Below, in pieces: positions 18,713 to 29,090 of a DNA stretch of 64,000 bases. The notes under the pieces were generated by a model. That model was not told the DNA's origin and did not search any database. It saw only the letters and a list, made by a program, of their open reading frames with translations. Position numbers and translations under genes: made by a program. The DNA comes from Sthenelais limicola (Eukaryota; Annelida; Polychaeta; Phyllodocida; Sigalionidae): the NCBI GenBank assembly GCA_942159475.1, contig OW804095.1, positions 88,115,740 to 88,179,739 of the forward strand, given 5' to 3'. Numbering within the stretch: the first letter of the stretch is position 1; each line of letters starts with the position of its first letter.

Positions 18713-21700
18713 TTATAAGAAATCAAAGGAATGCAGCTGCTGTGGCTTTGTATTTAGACTGCAGAGGTTGTGGCGTCCTTTGGTTGACTTCTTATTAAGT
18801 TTTGAATGCGGCTGTTTTCTGATCAGTGCGGGGGGCTTGATCAGCAGCCTGTCTGCCTTTGTGAGTGGGGCTTTCAGTACCCTCTCTGGGTCGCAATATT
18901 CTGCTGGGTTATTTATTAAACGTCTGAAAAAGGCAGGATTGGTGGATCTGACTTTCTTGAGTCTTTCCACGTGCACGGATGTCTGACAATCCTTGCTGTC
19001 AGATAGACGTCTTAATTTAACAGAAACAGGGGAGATCTGGTCGGTGATGATAAAAGGGCCTGTAAAGCATTTTTGTAACTTTTTGGATGTTTGTTTAGTT
19101 AGCAAAGTTGGGACATACAGGTATACCAAATCTCCTGGCTCGTAACCGTGCAATTTAGCCCTGGTATCGTGCCTCTTTCTCATCTTTTCCTGGCAGGTTT
19201 TTAACCTGGCTCTGACCTTTTCAAATGCCTTCCTTTGCATTTGTAAAATATCGCCTAGATGTTGTTTCAGCGAGGCCGTCTCCTTGTGGTCCATTAAAGC
19301 GGCCATAGTAGGCGTTTTTGCTTGACGACCAAAAACGAGGAGGTGGGCGCTGACGCCTAGGGAGAATGAGTCGGAGCTATTAAGAGCATAAGTGATGTAT
19401 GGTAGATATATATCCCAGTAGTTCTGGGCTTTATCAGCATACGCTCTAAGCCCCTGGAGGAGGCTAGAATTGCATCTCTCTGTTATGCCTTGTGTAGATG
19501 CCCTATAGGCGCTGCCATGGATCTGGGTGATTCCATATTGTTGGCATGCGGTCTTAAAAACTTCAGATGTAAATGTCGGGCCGTTGTCTGTATATAGATG
19601 AGATGGTGGCCCATAAATACAGATAAAATGAGCCATGAACCCTTTTGCGACCTCTGCACTGGTGTTTGTGGTGGTAGTGTAGGTTACCACATACCTGGTG
19701 CTAAAACAGACGGCTACGTGAATATAACGCATGTCACTTGCAGACTTGTGTATTGGTCCTATTGTCTCCAAACAGATGTGACTGAAAGGCACGGGGGCGT
19801 GGTCCCTTAGGGTCATACGGGTAACAAGCGGGCGTCTCACCTTCTTGGCCTGGAGACAATTATGGCATGTTGCTATGTAATTGGTGGTGTCTCTTACCAT
19901 AGAAGGCCAGAAAAACCTTGGTCTTAGGACGCTGAGGGTGCGATTTGTGCCTAGATGACCCGCCAGTGGCATGTCGTGATGAGCGCTTATCACCGCCTCA
20001 GTCCATATCTGGGGAATGACTACCTGCAAGTTGGCCCTATCAAGATTATTAAAGATATCTTGAGTGACTCTAAATAGGATGTCGTCGACAATTATGAAAT
20101 TGTCTTGCTGCAGTAATATTACCCGAGCTTGAGCGTTGTCTGTTGGTAATATCGATTTCTCTAGATAATCCAGCATGGAGGAGCAGTAAAAATCACGCCT
20201 CTGCTCCCTCTTGAGCTGTTGTCTAGTCGGAGTGAGGTTCGGAGTTCGTGAGAGAAATAACATGGCAGACTCTGCAAGACCAACAAGGTTGTTCTTGATT
20301 TTCTGCCTTCTTTCATCCGATCTAGCTTTATTGATGCGGGGGCGGGCTACTAATTTCCGCTTAGGCTTATCCTTCACCTTGTCAACGGGCGCGGCTGCCT
20401 GGGGCGGCCGGCGGTCATTGATGGGTGCTTGATCGCCTACTTGACGCTTGGCCTGGGCTCGCGTCAGCGCATTCAGGGTTTCCACGGGGGTTGTGTCCAG
20501 ATTGGGGGTTCTATCGGGGTTGGGAGAAATATATATTGAGCGTGGTTTATATGCTAATATAGGGTTATTCTCACATGGGTCACTGTCATGATATGTCTTT
20601 GTTATGGTTACATCAGAGAATCTAACCTGCTTAAGAGGAATATACACTGTTCCACCAGGCGTGAGTGCAGTGCTTTCTTCTTCGGGGGTGGGAGGGTAGG
20701 GTCTGCGGCTCAAACTGTCAGCTACCACGTTTAACTTACCTCTCAAAAATTTCACCTCAAAGTTATGGCGTTGAAAGGTATCAAGCCATCTCGCCAGGCG
20801 TCCATTTGAGTTATGCTCCTTTTTATTAAATAAGGAGACAAGGGCGGCGTGGTCGGTAAGCAAAGTAAAATGCCTGTCCTCGATGTAGTGTCTGAATTTC
20901 TTAATAGCAAAAATTAGACCAAGGAGTTCTTTGTCAGTTGTGTGGTAATTTAATTCGGCGGGCGTTAAACCTCTGCCAGCGAATTCTAGGGGTCTCAGCT
21001 GACCATGTTGATCAGGTTGAGATATCACGGCCCCTATCGCGGTCTGGGAGGCGTCCGAGGACACAGTATAGGGTTTGTCATAATCTGGGAAGGCTAAGGT
21101 AGCATCTTCACATATTGATTTTTTAACGGTGACGAAAGCTCGCTCACAATCATCAGTCCAAATGAATTTGCTTCCTTGCTTAGTCAAATAGTAGAGGGGC
21201 CTCATTAGTTCGGCGAAGTTTGGGACGAATCTCTTGTAAAACTGAGCCAAACCATTAAATGATCTCAACTGAGACAAACACACTGGCCTGGGGAAGGAAT
21301 GAACTGTCTCCACTTTATCAGGGGAGGGTTTCAGGCCTTCTCCCGTCAGGCGATAACCCAGGAAATCGATGGTTTTTGCCCCAAACAGACATTTTTCAGG
21401 CTTGAGTTTAAGGTTTGCTGATAACAGTAAATTGAAAACATCCGCTAGATCTTTGAGATGCTGTTCGAAGGTAGAGCCGTATATGCAAATATCATCGACA
21501 TATGCGATGGCACAGCGATACTTGCATCTTTTTAGTAACATATCCATGACATTTTGATAAGCTTTTGCTGAGGTTTTAAGTCCCATGGGAAGGACGGTGT
21601 ATCTATAGCGTTTATCATGGGTTGCAAAAGTGGTCAAACTCTTGTGCTCTTCTTTGATGGGAATTTGGTAGAAGGCAGAATAGATATCGCACTTGCTATA

Positions 21701-23194
21701 GTACACTGGGTTGGACTGGCCTATCAAACTGATTGTGTCGTCAGCCCTAGGAAAGTTGTAAGCCATATCGCGTATTTCTTTATTTAATAACCTGTAGTCC
21801 ACGACAACCCTAAATTTGGCTGACCCTTGTGCTGTTGAATGCGGTTTCTGCACCAGAAAGGCTGGTGAGCTCCACTCCGTAGGTTCGGTACATTCTTCCA
21901 ACACGCCTTGCTTAACTTGCTCCTCCAACAATTCCTCCATATATTTCCTCTTTTCAGGGGTCATTCTGTAAGGGAGCTTGTTGCAAGGAGTATAACCTTC
22001 CTTAAGATCAATGGGGACAACACAATCGGCCTTTTTCCCAATCATTTTATCCTTTCCCACGAAGACGTTTGAGTATGACAAAAGGAGATCCTGCATTAGT
22101 AAAGCTTGGTCAGCAGTTAAATCCTTTGAGACCACATATGGAGGGGTCGCACCTGTGACAGGGGACTGGGCTTTGCGGTTAGAAAGCTCTCCCTCGGATG
22201 AAATGATGTTTTTGCAAGATGTAAAAGGTCTTGCTTGCGTAGAAGATGAGTTTAATGAGGCGTTTTGACGATTTACAAGAAGATTGTCTGAAATAGAATT
22301 CAGGTAATTAAGAGTTTTTCTGGGGACGGGGAGAAAATCTTCCTCCCTAGCGACATGATATAGCCCCAGAATTTCACCTTGTTGTACATGCACAGAAGAG
22401 CTGGAGGTATTTATAAGGGTGATTGGGATAACATTCTTTCTGCTGTGAGGATGGACAAGGGCGTGTTTTACTAAGAAACGACAGTCCCTGTTAGTCGCTA
22501 GATTCTCCGTCGTGCCAATCGTCTTCGAGAGATTCACGTGAGATAGAACATATGCTCGCAAATTATACTCTGATTCCTTTGGGATGGTAAATGACTTTCT
22601 GGCGCGGATGGTTCGCTGGTGTTTAATGCGACCATTGTATTTGATTTTGGCACTTGTGGCGTCCAGAAAATCATCTCCTAGTATCAGAGGACAATTTAAA
22701 GATGGTAAGACTAGCAGCGAATGAGAAAAAGATTTACCAGCAACCTTGAACGCGAGAAATACTCTCTTGCGCAAGTTGTGCGCTTCATTACATGCCAAAA
22801 AAACTTTTGAATGTACATTTATGCATCGTATAGGGTAGCCTCTTTTCTCTAGGCTTTTGGCGAATCTGGGAGATATGAAAGACGAACTAGCACCAGTATC
22901 GATAAGGGCAGGAATTGTTTTATCGCCAAATTCAATATCTAGACAACCTCTCTCAATTTTTACAGAAACAAAAGTGTTCTTACCCGATCCTTTGTCTGTG
23001 GTTGATAGTTTGATCGTCTTGGAAAGAGGCCTAGGCTCTGACTGTATAATACTGTTGCACTGAGGCGTCAGAGAGTTCTCAGTGCAAAGAGGCGCGTCAG
23101 GAGGGCGATTTCTGTGATCCGTAGATCTCTGTCCTTTCCCTACCCGAACTCTCGCCTCTGCGCCAGGCACAGAATGTACCTGACGGTCAGAACC
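18713..23194 (-). CDS. Gypsy pol: protease-RT-RNase H-integrase
   Basis: Same frame as gag, beginning right after the gag TAG. No in-frame ATG precedes the protease, so it needs readthrough. Numbering from the GTG at 23,170: protease DTG at 91-93; RT with KCDIYSAFYQIP and YVDD (557-560); RNase H D706, E748, D773, D818; integrase zinc module HH (1064-1065), H1072, C1102, C1105; integrase core with D1194 (YTDNGPTF) and E1231 (GITERCN); then a GPY/F-like module (CFTGPF). The first catalytic Asp position reads LETIGP, so Glu1135 replaces the expected Asp. The product matures the particle, copies RNA to DNA and integrates it. The frame is intact over 1,485 codons. Confidence 0.95.
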   Translation of the reverse strand, partial: GSDRQVHSVPGAEARVRVGKGQRSTDHRNRPPDAPLCTENSLTPQCNSIIQSEPRPLSKTIKLSTTDKGSGKNTFVSVKIERGCLDIEFGDKTIPALIDTGASSSFISPRFAKSLEKRGYPIRCINVHSKVFLACNEAHNLRKRVFLAFKVAGKSFSHSLLVLPSLNCPLILGDDFLDATSAKIKYNGRIKHQRTIRARKSFTIPKESEYNLRAYVLSHVNLSKTIGTTENLATNRDCRFLVKHALVHPHSRKNVIPITLINTSSSSVHVQQGEILGLYHVAREEDFLPVPRKTLNYLNSISDNLLVNRQNASLNSSSTQARPFTSCKNIISSEGELSNRKAQSPVTGATPPYVVSKDLTADQALLMQDLLLSYSNVFVGKDKMIGKKADCVVPIDLKEGYTPCNKLPYRMTPEKRKYMEELLEEQVKQGVLEECTEPTEWSSPAFLVQKPHSTAQGSAKFRVVVDYRLLNKEIRDMAYNFPRADDTISLIGQSNPVYYSKCDIYSAFYQIPIKEEHKSLTTFATHDKRYRYTVLPMGLKTSAKAYQNVMDMLLKRCKYRCAIAYVDDICIYGSTFEQHLKDLADVFNLLLSANLKLKPEKCLFGAKTIDFLGYRLTGEGLKPSPDKVETVHSFPRPVCLSQLRSFNGLAQFYKRFVPNFAELMRPLYYLTKQGSKFIWTDDCERAFVTVKKSICEDATLAFPDYDKPYTVSSDASQTAIGAVISQPDQHGQLRPLEFAGRGLTPAELNYHTTDKELLGLIFAIKKFRHYIEDRHFTLLTDHAALVSLFNKKEHNSNGRLARWLDTFQRHNFEVKFLRGKLNVVADSLSRRPYPPTPEEESTALTPGGTVYIPLKQVRFSDVTITKTYHDSDPCENNPILAYKPRSIYISPNPDRTPNLDTTPVETLNALTRAQAKRQVGDQAPINDRRPPQAAAPVDKVKDKPKRKLVARPRINKARSDERRQKIKNNLVGLAESAMLFLSRTPNLTPTRQQLKREQRRDFYCSSMLDYLEKSILPTDNAQARVILLQQDNFIIVDDILFRVTQDIFNNLDRANLQVVIPQIWTEAVISAHHDMPLAGHLGTNRTLSVLRPRFFWPSMVRDTTNYIATCHNCLQAKKVRRPLVTRMTLRDHAPVPFSHICLETIGPIHKSASDMRYIHVAVCFSTRYVVTYTTTTNTSAEVAKGFMAHFICIYGPPSHLYTDNGPTFTSEVFKTACQQYGITQIHGSAYRASTQGITERCNSSLLQGLRAYADKAQNYWDIYLPYITYALNSSDSFSLGVSAHLLVFGRQAKTPTMAALMDHKETASLKQHLGDILQMQRKAFEKVRARLKTCQEKMRKRHDTRAKLHGYEPGDLVYLYVPTLLTKQTSKKLQKCFTGPFIITDQISPVSVKLRRLSDSKDCQTSVHVERLKKVRSTNPAFFRRLINNPAEYCDPERVLKAPLTKADRLLIKPPALIRKQPHSKLNKKSTKGRHNLCSLNTKPQQLHSFDFL

Positions 23195-24958
23195 CTATTC
23201 CTGCTTTGGGGCTGTCTTTCCTGGAGATTGGAATCTCATTGACTTGTTGTGAGGGGTGGCAGCGCGTCCCTCTACCTTCTTATAGTCTTGGCTGCCTGAT
23301 CTTGAGGTGTTGGAGTGGGCACTGAGGCTTCTCGGGCGGCTAGTAGACCGGTTGCTGTGCGATGAGCTGGGCCGACTTCTGCTCCTGCTTTGGCCGTCAG
23401 CAGAGGCATGGGCATGGTGGGGCTCATCGCTGGCTTTGTTGTTGGACTTAGCTTCGTGCTTATCCTTCCTAGAACGATTGTTGGCGTCATACTTGGCTCC
23501 AGAAAAAGAAGAAGATGATTTACCCTTCTGGTTGTACTTCTTATACTGTCCAGATACATTTGAGAGCTTCTCAGTCTTCTGGATGGGAGGGTTATAAGAC
23601 TCTCTTCTTCTTGCTGAGTGCTCAGCCTGCTCCAAGGTCTTGGGGCGGTCGTGCCTCACGGCCCTGGCTATGTCTGGTCTCAAACCATCGATGTAGTAAT
23701 GTATGGCGACTGTCTCGGGTATGGGGGCGTTGGCCAGAAGCTTCTCCATGTCAGTAGAGTAAGCCTTGACTGTCTCTGATTTGCCCTGGACTCTTTTTCT
23801 GTACGATTTCTCGTCCAAATCTGGGTCCTCTTCCCCGAATTTCGTCAGGAATCTTGACGCAAATTCCTCAAAATCAATAGGCTGGCCTGGTTTGAATATG
23901 GCTTTCTTATACCACACTCTGGCGCATCCACCTAGGAATCCAAATATAGCTCTGGAGAGGGCTGTGGGGTCATTGGGACAAGCATTTGCGATATATATCC
24001 TGAAATCATCCAGGAAATCGTTGGCGGACTGATAGAGGGTTGGCTGTTCAAATTTGGGTGGGGGTTGTACCACTGTGGAATTAAACCTGAAGTACTGATT
24101 AGGGTAGCCTTGATGACTTGGAGGGGGGAGTCTGGAGGCATCATAGGCGGCATAGCTTGGCTGAGGAGAAGTTGTTGGCTGATATGAATGCGTCTGAGAA
24201 TGGAAAGAAAGGGAAGGCTGGGGCTGAAAAGGCTTCTGCTGAGTTGGGGATAAAGGCATGGACGGCATTGGGATATAGTGATGTGGCGGAACGTAGACGC
24301 CTGGGGCGGATATGGGCGTTGGAATCGAGCTAGTGGGGGTGGATCCCTGAGACATAGTCACCTGAGGTTGTCCTCTTGGCGTGTAAATACCGTTCGTAGG
24401 GTAATGGTATCCGTGAACGGTCCTGTCGTGTGAGGTGGCAGCTGCGCTGGATGCTGGAGGCGCGGCTGAGGAGGCGGGCGGCGGCCCTGACATGGGAGCG
24501 GTGGGCACGCTAGGGAACGCCGGTGACTTGGTCGGGGCGGCGGCAGCGGCCCTTCTGCTCTCTTCCCTATCATACCTCATGTTGGCATCTTGGATAGCGC
24601 TGACCAGAGCATCTATGGACGCGATTTGACGCCTGCTATGCTCCGCTGCATCGTCTCTGCAGGCCTGGTAATGATCTCTGGCCTCGAATTGTTGACGGTC
24701 AAAAGCGTGTGTGAGTGCTTCCGTCATTTCGGACAATTCCGTCTTAAGCACACTCTCACCCTGCGTTTGTGTCTTTGGTTGCTGCCCTATTCCTGACCAG
24801 TTGTCCTGAGGCAGTGTTACCTTTGGAGGTACTGGAGCAGTTGTAGAGGCCGGTGTGCTTGCAGGGGGAGCGCTTGTGGTGGGAGTATTAAGGCTCCCGG
24901 CCGTCGTGACGACGGGTGCCGCGGAGGTTGTGACGGCGTCCTTGGCGGTGGTGGCCAT
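23195..24958 (-). CDS. Gypsy gag polyprotein
   Basis: The frame is open from about 25,099, but the first ATG is at 24,958 (MATTAKDAV), giving about 587 aa. The N-terminal third is Ala/Pro/Thr/Ser-rich. A Pro/Gln/Tyr-rich linker leads to a conserved retrotransposon-gag capsid region (FLDDFRIYI, FLGGCARVWY, FLTKFGEEDPDLDEKSYRKR, HYYIDGLRPDI), about 150 residues. The C-terminus is basic with Ser-Arg repeats (SRSRSRPSSSHSNRS) in place of the CCHC zinc knuckle used by many gag proteins for RNA binding. It forms the particle shell. It ends in TAG followed by GGT, with pol in the same frame, a layout like the UAG readthrough of gammaretroviruses. The upstream part of the open frame overlaps the presumed primer-binding region and is probably untranslated. 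Confidence 0.9.
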   Translation of the reverse strand: MATTAKDAVTTSAAPVVTTAGSLNTPTTSAPPASTPASTTAPVPPKVTLPQDNWSGIGQQPKTQTQGESVLKTELSEMTEALTHAFDRQQFEARDHYQACRDDAAEHSRRQIASIDALVSAIQDANMRYDREESRRAAAAAPTKSPAFPSVPTAPMSGPPPASSAAPPASSAAATSHDRTVHGYHYPTNGIYTPRGQPQVTMSQGSTPTSSIPTPISAPGVYVPPHHYIPMPSMPLSPTQQKPFQPQPSLSFHSQTHSYQPTTSPQPSYAAYDASRLPPPSHQGYPNQYFRFNSTVVQPPPKFEQPTLYQSANDFLDDFRIYIANACPNDPTALSRAIFGFLGGCARVWYKKAIFKPGQPIDFEEFASRFLTKFGEEDPDLDEKSYRKRVQGKSETVKAYSTDMEKLLANAPIPETVAIHYYIDGLRPDIARAVRHDRPKTLEQAEHSARRRESYNPPIQKTEKLSNVSGQYKKYNQKGKSSSSFSGAKYDANNRSRKDKHEAKSNNKASDEPHHAHASADGQSRSRSRPSSSHSNRSTSRPRSLSAHSNTSRSGSQDYKKVEGRAATPHNKSMRFQSPGKTAPKQE

Positions 24959-25079
24959 TTTCTTCTTTAAGCGCCTTCTTTCGGCCTTTTCGTCAGCTGT
25001 TTTCTTCTGCTCTTCCCTGCGTTGTCGAGCTTTGAGGCGTTCCTGTTCTGACTCAAACCTTGCATGAGTGGCACCAAAA

Positions 25080-25099
25080 TCGAAGTGGTTCTCTACCAA
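25080..25099 (-). promoter_or_regulatory. Candidate primer-binding site
   Basis: In the minus sense, the sequence two to three bases after the 5' LTR reads TGGTAGAGAACCACTTCG. It starts with TGG as expected for pairing with the CCA end of a tRNA. Which tRNA would match could not be decided by eye. Confidence 0.45.
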
Positions 25100-25101
25100 T
25101 A

Positions 25102-25432
25102 TGTTATACTTGGTGTAACACTATTAGAAGATTGAAGAAAGATCTATGATGTTTCTATTGCATTTATTCTGTAAGATGGTAACGTACAGAGATACAGCTG
25201 GTATTGGTATCAGATGGTAAGTGAGTCTCTGGGCTTAGGGATAAGCCCTAAATACCAGGAGGGCGGACCCTACATTGGGACGCCTCTCCTTGATTGGACC
25301 AGAGCACCTGGAGGCTCTGGTCCAATCACGGACCTTAATAATCAGTACAACTCTGGACTGCGTGCAGGCAGGAGGAGGAAGAGAAACAAAATTTCTAGGC
25401 ATACAGGGCATATGTTACAATACGTTATAACA
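25102..25432 (-). repeat. 5' LTR of the gypsy element
   Basis: 331 bp, apparently identical to the LTR at 11,778-12,108, with the same CCAAT hairpin and AATAAA. It is followed on the far side by the target duplicate CAGC (25,433-25,436). Confidence 0.93.
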
Positions 25433-25436
25433 CAGC

Positions 25437-25580
25437 CTCTATACTTATAAACGCTATAACTATAAGTGTAGAATTGACATATATTCAAGTCTGAATACCC
25501 TTTTTTAATGTTTCCAGGCACTGGGAATCCAATGGAACAATAGTTAAGTCCATATAGATAATATTTATCAAGTTAGTATA
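25437..25580 (-). repeat. Dispersed repeat, right part (split by gypsy)
   Basis: The segment from GACATATATTCAAGT through AATGTTTCCAG to ATATTTATCAAGTT matches the reverse complement of about 35,085-35,215. It is the continuation of the repeat that stops at 11,777, showing that the gypsy element landed inside one repeat copy. Confidence 0.75.
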
Positions 25581-27429
25581 CTGCTACAGAGAAGACATGT
25601 ATCCAGCAAATGCATCCCGTGAAGTGAAAATGAAATTCACCTCATTTTGTATGAAAGCATTTATGATCAAGCACACTAGGAAATGAGTTTCTGTAATAAA
25701 AACTGGTTAGACAAGCCTTTTGAATGGTGTATGTAAAAAGAATAGTATAATGTATTTCTCTGATACTTCAAGAAATACCAATTTCCCTCCTGCATAAGGC
25801 AGCTTACAGGGTCACAACTGGAGTACATTCCAAGTTTAATCCTTTGAAGGAAGTAAACAATTTGTAGTAAGAGCCAGAGGGCACTAGGTAGATACATGAG
25901 GGAATTGTGAACTACAATTGAACCCTCTTCCAAGTTTAAATCTAGTGATATTAGTCTGTGTAAACCTCAGCTTGTCTTAGGCATACAGGTGTACTGCATC
26001 ATAGATTCAACATTGTTGTATGTTGTATCATTTTCTCTAATAGCATTTGATGCACAAAATCTTTGGGGTATATGATTGGAGGAGGAACAGCCGCAATACC
26101 GGTTAGTTGCCCCTTCTCACTGACATAGTTCACAATACACAACTAATGTGTGATGCTTTGAATATAATAGCCTCAATAATCTAAATATGAGCAACAAGAT
26201 CAATGAAGATTCCTGCCCAGTTTGGGAAATTACCCTTGGAAATAGTTTTAAGCTGTGAGAAGGGAATGATAATTCATATATATGATATTATATGATATAT
26301 AAATTCTCCAACCATTTAATTGAAGGGATTGGTGATTCTAAGCCCCTTTTAACACTATAAATTCATATTCTACACAATAAATCTACTAGAGGATCCACAG
26401 AGAGAAGAGGTTTTTTACTCTACCAAGATTAGGGGCTTTGTTCTCTAAATGCAAAGATGTGGTCAGAATATAATGCAATGATTGGTAACTGGAAACTTTG
26501 AAAACTTTTGCTGCAAGTAATATCATGAATCTGGAATAAATATGCTTGTATGATAACTTCAGATAAGTTATAACAGGGTTTCAATGTAGTTACACAAAAT
26601 TATCTATCCTGCCTTGCTTGACTGTTACCTGAACTGGTCAGTAAACATGCACATGTGTGGTACTTTGAAATCAAGGGTAAAGGGCATGACCCAATAGCAG
26701 CATAACACCTGTCTCCTGTGTATACCTTAAGCTGAGATTAACTATTCCATATCAAAACTTTCCTATTTCAGACTATAGAATCCCTGAATCCACATTCTCA
26801 TGAACAGGAACCCTATAGCCAGAACTAGACCCTGAGTAAAAGCAAAACCATGTATACTTGAATGTTGATGCTGAAACATAATAGAAACATAATTCTTGAG
26901 TCAATAGAAAGGAAAAGTCTTCCAACCTGTGTTTCAAGAGGATACTACAGAAATCCTCAGAAGGAAAACAACTACAATTGAAGGTCACTTGGTGTCAATT
27001 GACCTACAACTTTGGTTTCAACACCTCAGTATCATTGTAGACGTTCAGATTTGAAGGTGGTTTGTTTTCATCTTTCCATGTCTCAAAAAAGGCAAAAGAG
27101 CAAAGCATTTGGAGCATATAATGTATGAGGACAAATCTAGAATACTGGGAGTGCAGAACACTGCTGCTATCCATGCAATAGCAGAATGTGATATAACATT
27201 AAATTCTTTAAGCTTGTGAACTGCTATGTGCAACATAGGTGGATCTATATCTGCTTCTGCCAATGCTCCAAAGACAAGCTGAAGTGTTCTCTGATAACAA
27301 AGCACCCCTACTTGATATGTAGAGAAAGGTGGAGAATGCTATATTCTACTTCTGTAAATTACTGCGGTATAAAAAAGGTTCCCTCTCCTCATCATGCATG
27401 TCCATCCACCCAGTGAACACTAATGCATT
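25581..27429. other. Non-coding, nothing recognised
   Basis: AT-rich unique-looking DNA. Only short open frames without domains or convincing splice context. Confidence 0.55.
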
Positions 27430-27620
27430 TTTTTCTTTAATTAATTGCGCGAAATTCGGCCGCGATTTTCACGCAACAGAACAGCGTCAGATGTTACTCA
27501 ATGGAGCGCGAAATGCTACCGCGCATTGCGCGGTGAACTAAAGTGCGCATGGCGCGGTCTATATTGCCACTTATATCGCGGTAGTAGCGTTGTGTTCAAG
27601 GATTCAGGGGGGGACGGGGA
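27430..27620. promoter_or_regulatory. Small CpG-rich patch
   Basis: Dense GCGCG/CGCGG words (for example ACCGCGCATTGCGCGGTG, TGGCGCGGTC, TATCGCGGTAG) in an AT-rich surrounding. It contains the inverted repeat CCGCGCATTGCGCGG. It could be a promoter-like CpG patch or a CpG-rich repeat fragment. Nothing transcribed was recognised next to it. Confidence 0.35.
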
Positions 27621-29000
27621 TGGTGTTACTATGAAAACGGAAAATATTTGTTTTAATTATGATTTGTTTATATCCGATATTAGATTGCAATTAATGTACT
27701 GTACTGTACCGTACCATGCTGTATGAAAAAATATGAGCTATTGTAGGCGAAATTGAAGTAAGAGAACACAAGACAATGGTTAAATTATATACAGTAATCC
27801 TATTTATTTTTCAATTAGAAATTCGCTACATTTGTTGATCATCTACAGTATTAATGACTTAGCAGTGTCTATATATATAGCAATCACGGAAATTTAAACC
27901 CTGGAACTCGAATAAAAGAGCATGCATACATAAATTTGAGGCAGAGATCATAACAGATCCATAAAGAAACATAATATACAGTGATTTACAGATCATAATA
28001 ACGGGTATTTCACTACACTCCTTATATTCTACTGCTCTCACATTATATACAGTTTATTCTTTGATTATGATATTGCGGAAAACAAGCTAAAGCATTCAAA
28101 TTGAATGAAATAATTATATAAAAACAATAAGACAAAATCTAACAAACAATAGCAGTCAAAATGATTTGCTCTCACATATCACTCCAAGGAAGGGACATAT
28201 CATATCATCATATGCCTAGACGCAACCACTTTTTTAAAATTAAAAATATAAAACTACTGCATTCCAAAATTAACCACTTGTCAATCACTCTTTGAGCAAT
28301 ATAAAATCGATAACATTCAGCAAAATACCTTAACCTTGTACAATATACTACATGCATACATGAATAACAGAAAATATATACAATATATCTTTTTTTGCAC
28401 AAAAACGATATCTTAAAGAAAAGAAGACATATTAAGTCACATGATCGTCCTCAGGAAACCACTTTGAATGAAATTGAGTCCTCCTTCTTCTTTAGAAATA
28501 GACAAATCTGTGACGAAAATCTGTGAAAATCGAAATTCTCGTCTCCATTGAAATACTATAGAAAAATATGTTATGTTGATTATTCACTAAATATTGTAAG
28601 TTTTGATTAAATATTTATACTATATGTGACCAGGAATATACTTTAGACAAACTATACATGCCAAAATCTGTTAAATATATTTGGTGCAACCGAACCCTAA
28701 TAATGATAATTTCCATCACAGCGGCCATCTTGGATTTTGTCTATATAAACGTGATAACTTTATATAAAATATTGTCATCCTATCGTCATGGATGAAACAA
28801 CCACTGTACAGCTCCCTGGTGCATTGGTTATGCCTGATCTTGTGGTGGTGAAGCTGGGATCCTGTGCCATTGGGTGGTGGTATTAGTTGTCACAGTTCCT
28901 CAGAATTTAAGGCTGGTAAGTCTCTACTCTACTCAAATGGCCATGCCAAGTAGGTTCATATGAGTATATTCCTGTGTATATTGGCTATCGCTGATCAAAC
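27621..29000. other. Non-coding; possible 3' UTR at the right end
   Basis: No ORF of note. If the exon at 29,001-29,090 is real, sequence just below 29,000 would be its 3' UTR. Confidence 0.45.
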
Positions 29001-29090
29001 TCAAATGACTAAGTCCAAACCAGTGTTCTCGGCTGCCTGCAGCTCCTCCATGATTAGTTGATTTGTTTCCAGCAGCTCGAGAATGCGGTC
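29001..29090 (-). CDS. Possible terminal exon of a host gene
   Basis: On the minus strand a pyrimidine-rich acceptor-like sequence ending TTTATTTATAG is followed by an open frame of 29 codons to TGA, reading an amphipathic, Glu/Leu-rich helix (starting DRILELLETNQLIMEEL, ending LDLVI). The residue pattern looks like the coiled-coil C-terminus of a real protein. No family was recognised. A second frame across the same bases is also open, so the reading frame is a judgement from composition. Earlier exons would lie at higher coordinates, possibly outside the window. Confidence 0.4.
   Translation of the reverse strand, partial: DRILELLETNQLIMEELQAAENTGLDLVI

Larger units (their letters stand above)
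11778..25432 (-). mobile_element. Full-length env-bearing gypsy (errantivirus-like) element
   Basis: A 13.65-kb LTR element on the minus strand. Its two 331-bp LTRs start TGTTATA and end TATAACA and look identical. It is flanked by the 4-bp duplication CAGC (11,774-11,777 and 25,433-25,436). Order in transcription: 5' LTR, gag, TAG, pol (PR-RT-RH-IN), a 1.8-kb spacer, an env-like ORF, 2.2 kb of 3' non-coding sequence and the 3' LTR. It is much longer than most gypsy elements (5-8 kb) because of the two non-coding blocks. Identical LTRs and open frames show a recent insertion. The chromoviral chromodomain is absent, and the integrase ends in a GPY/F-type module. Confidence 0.93.
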
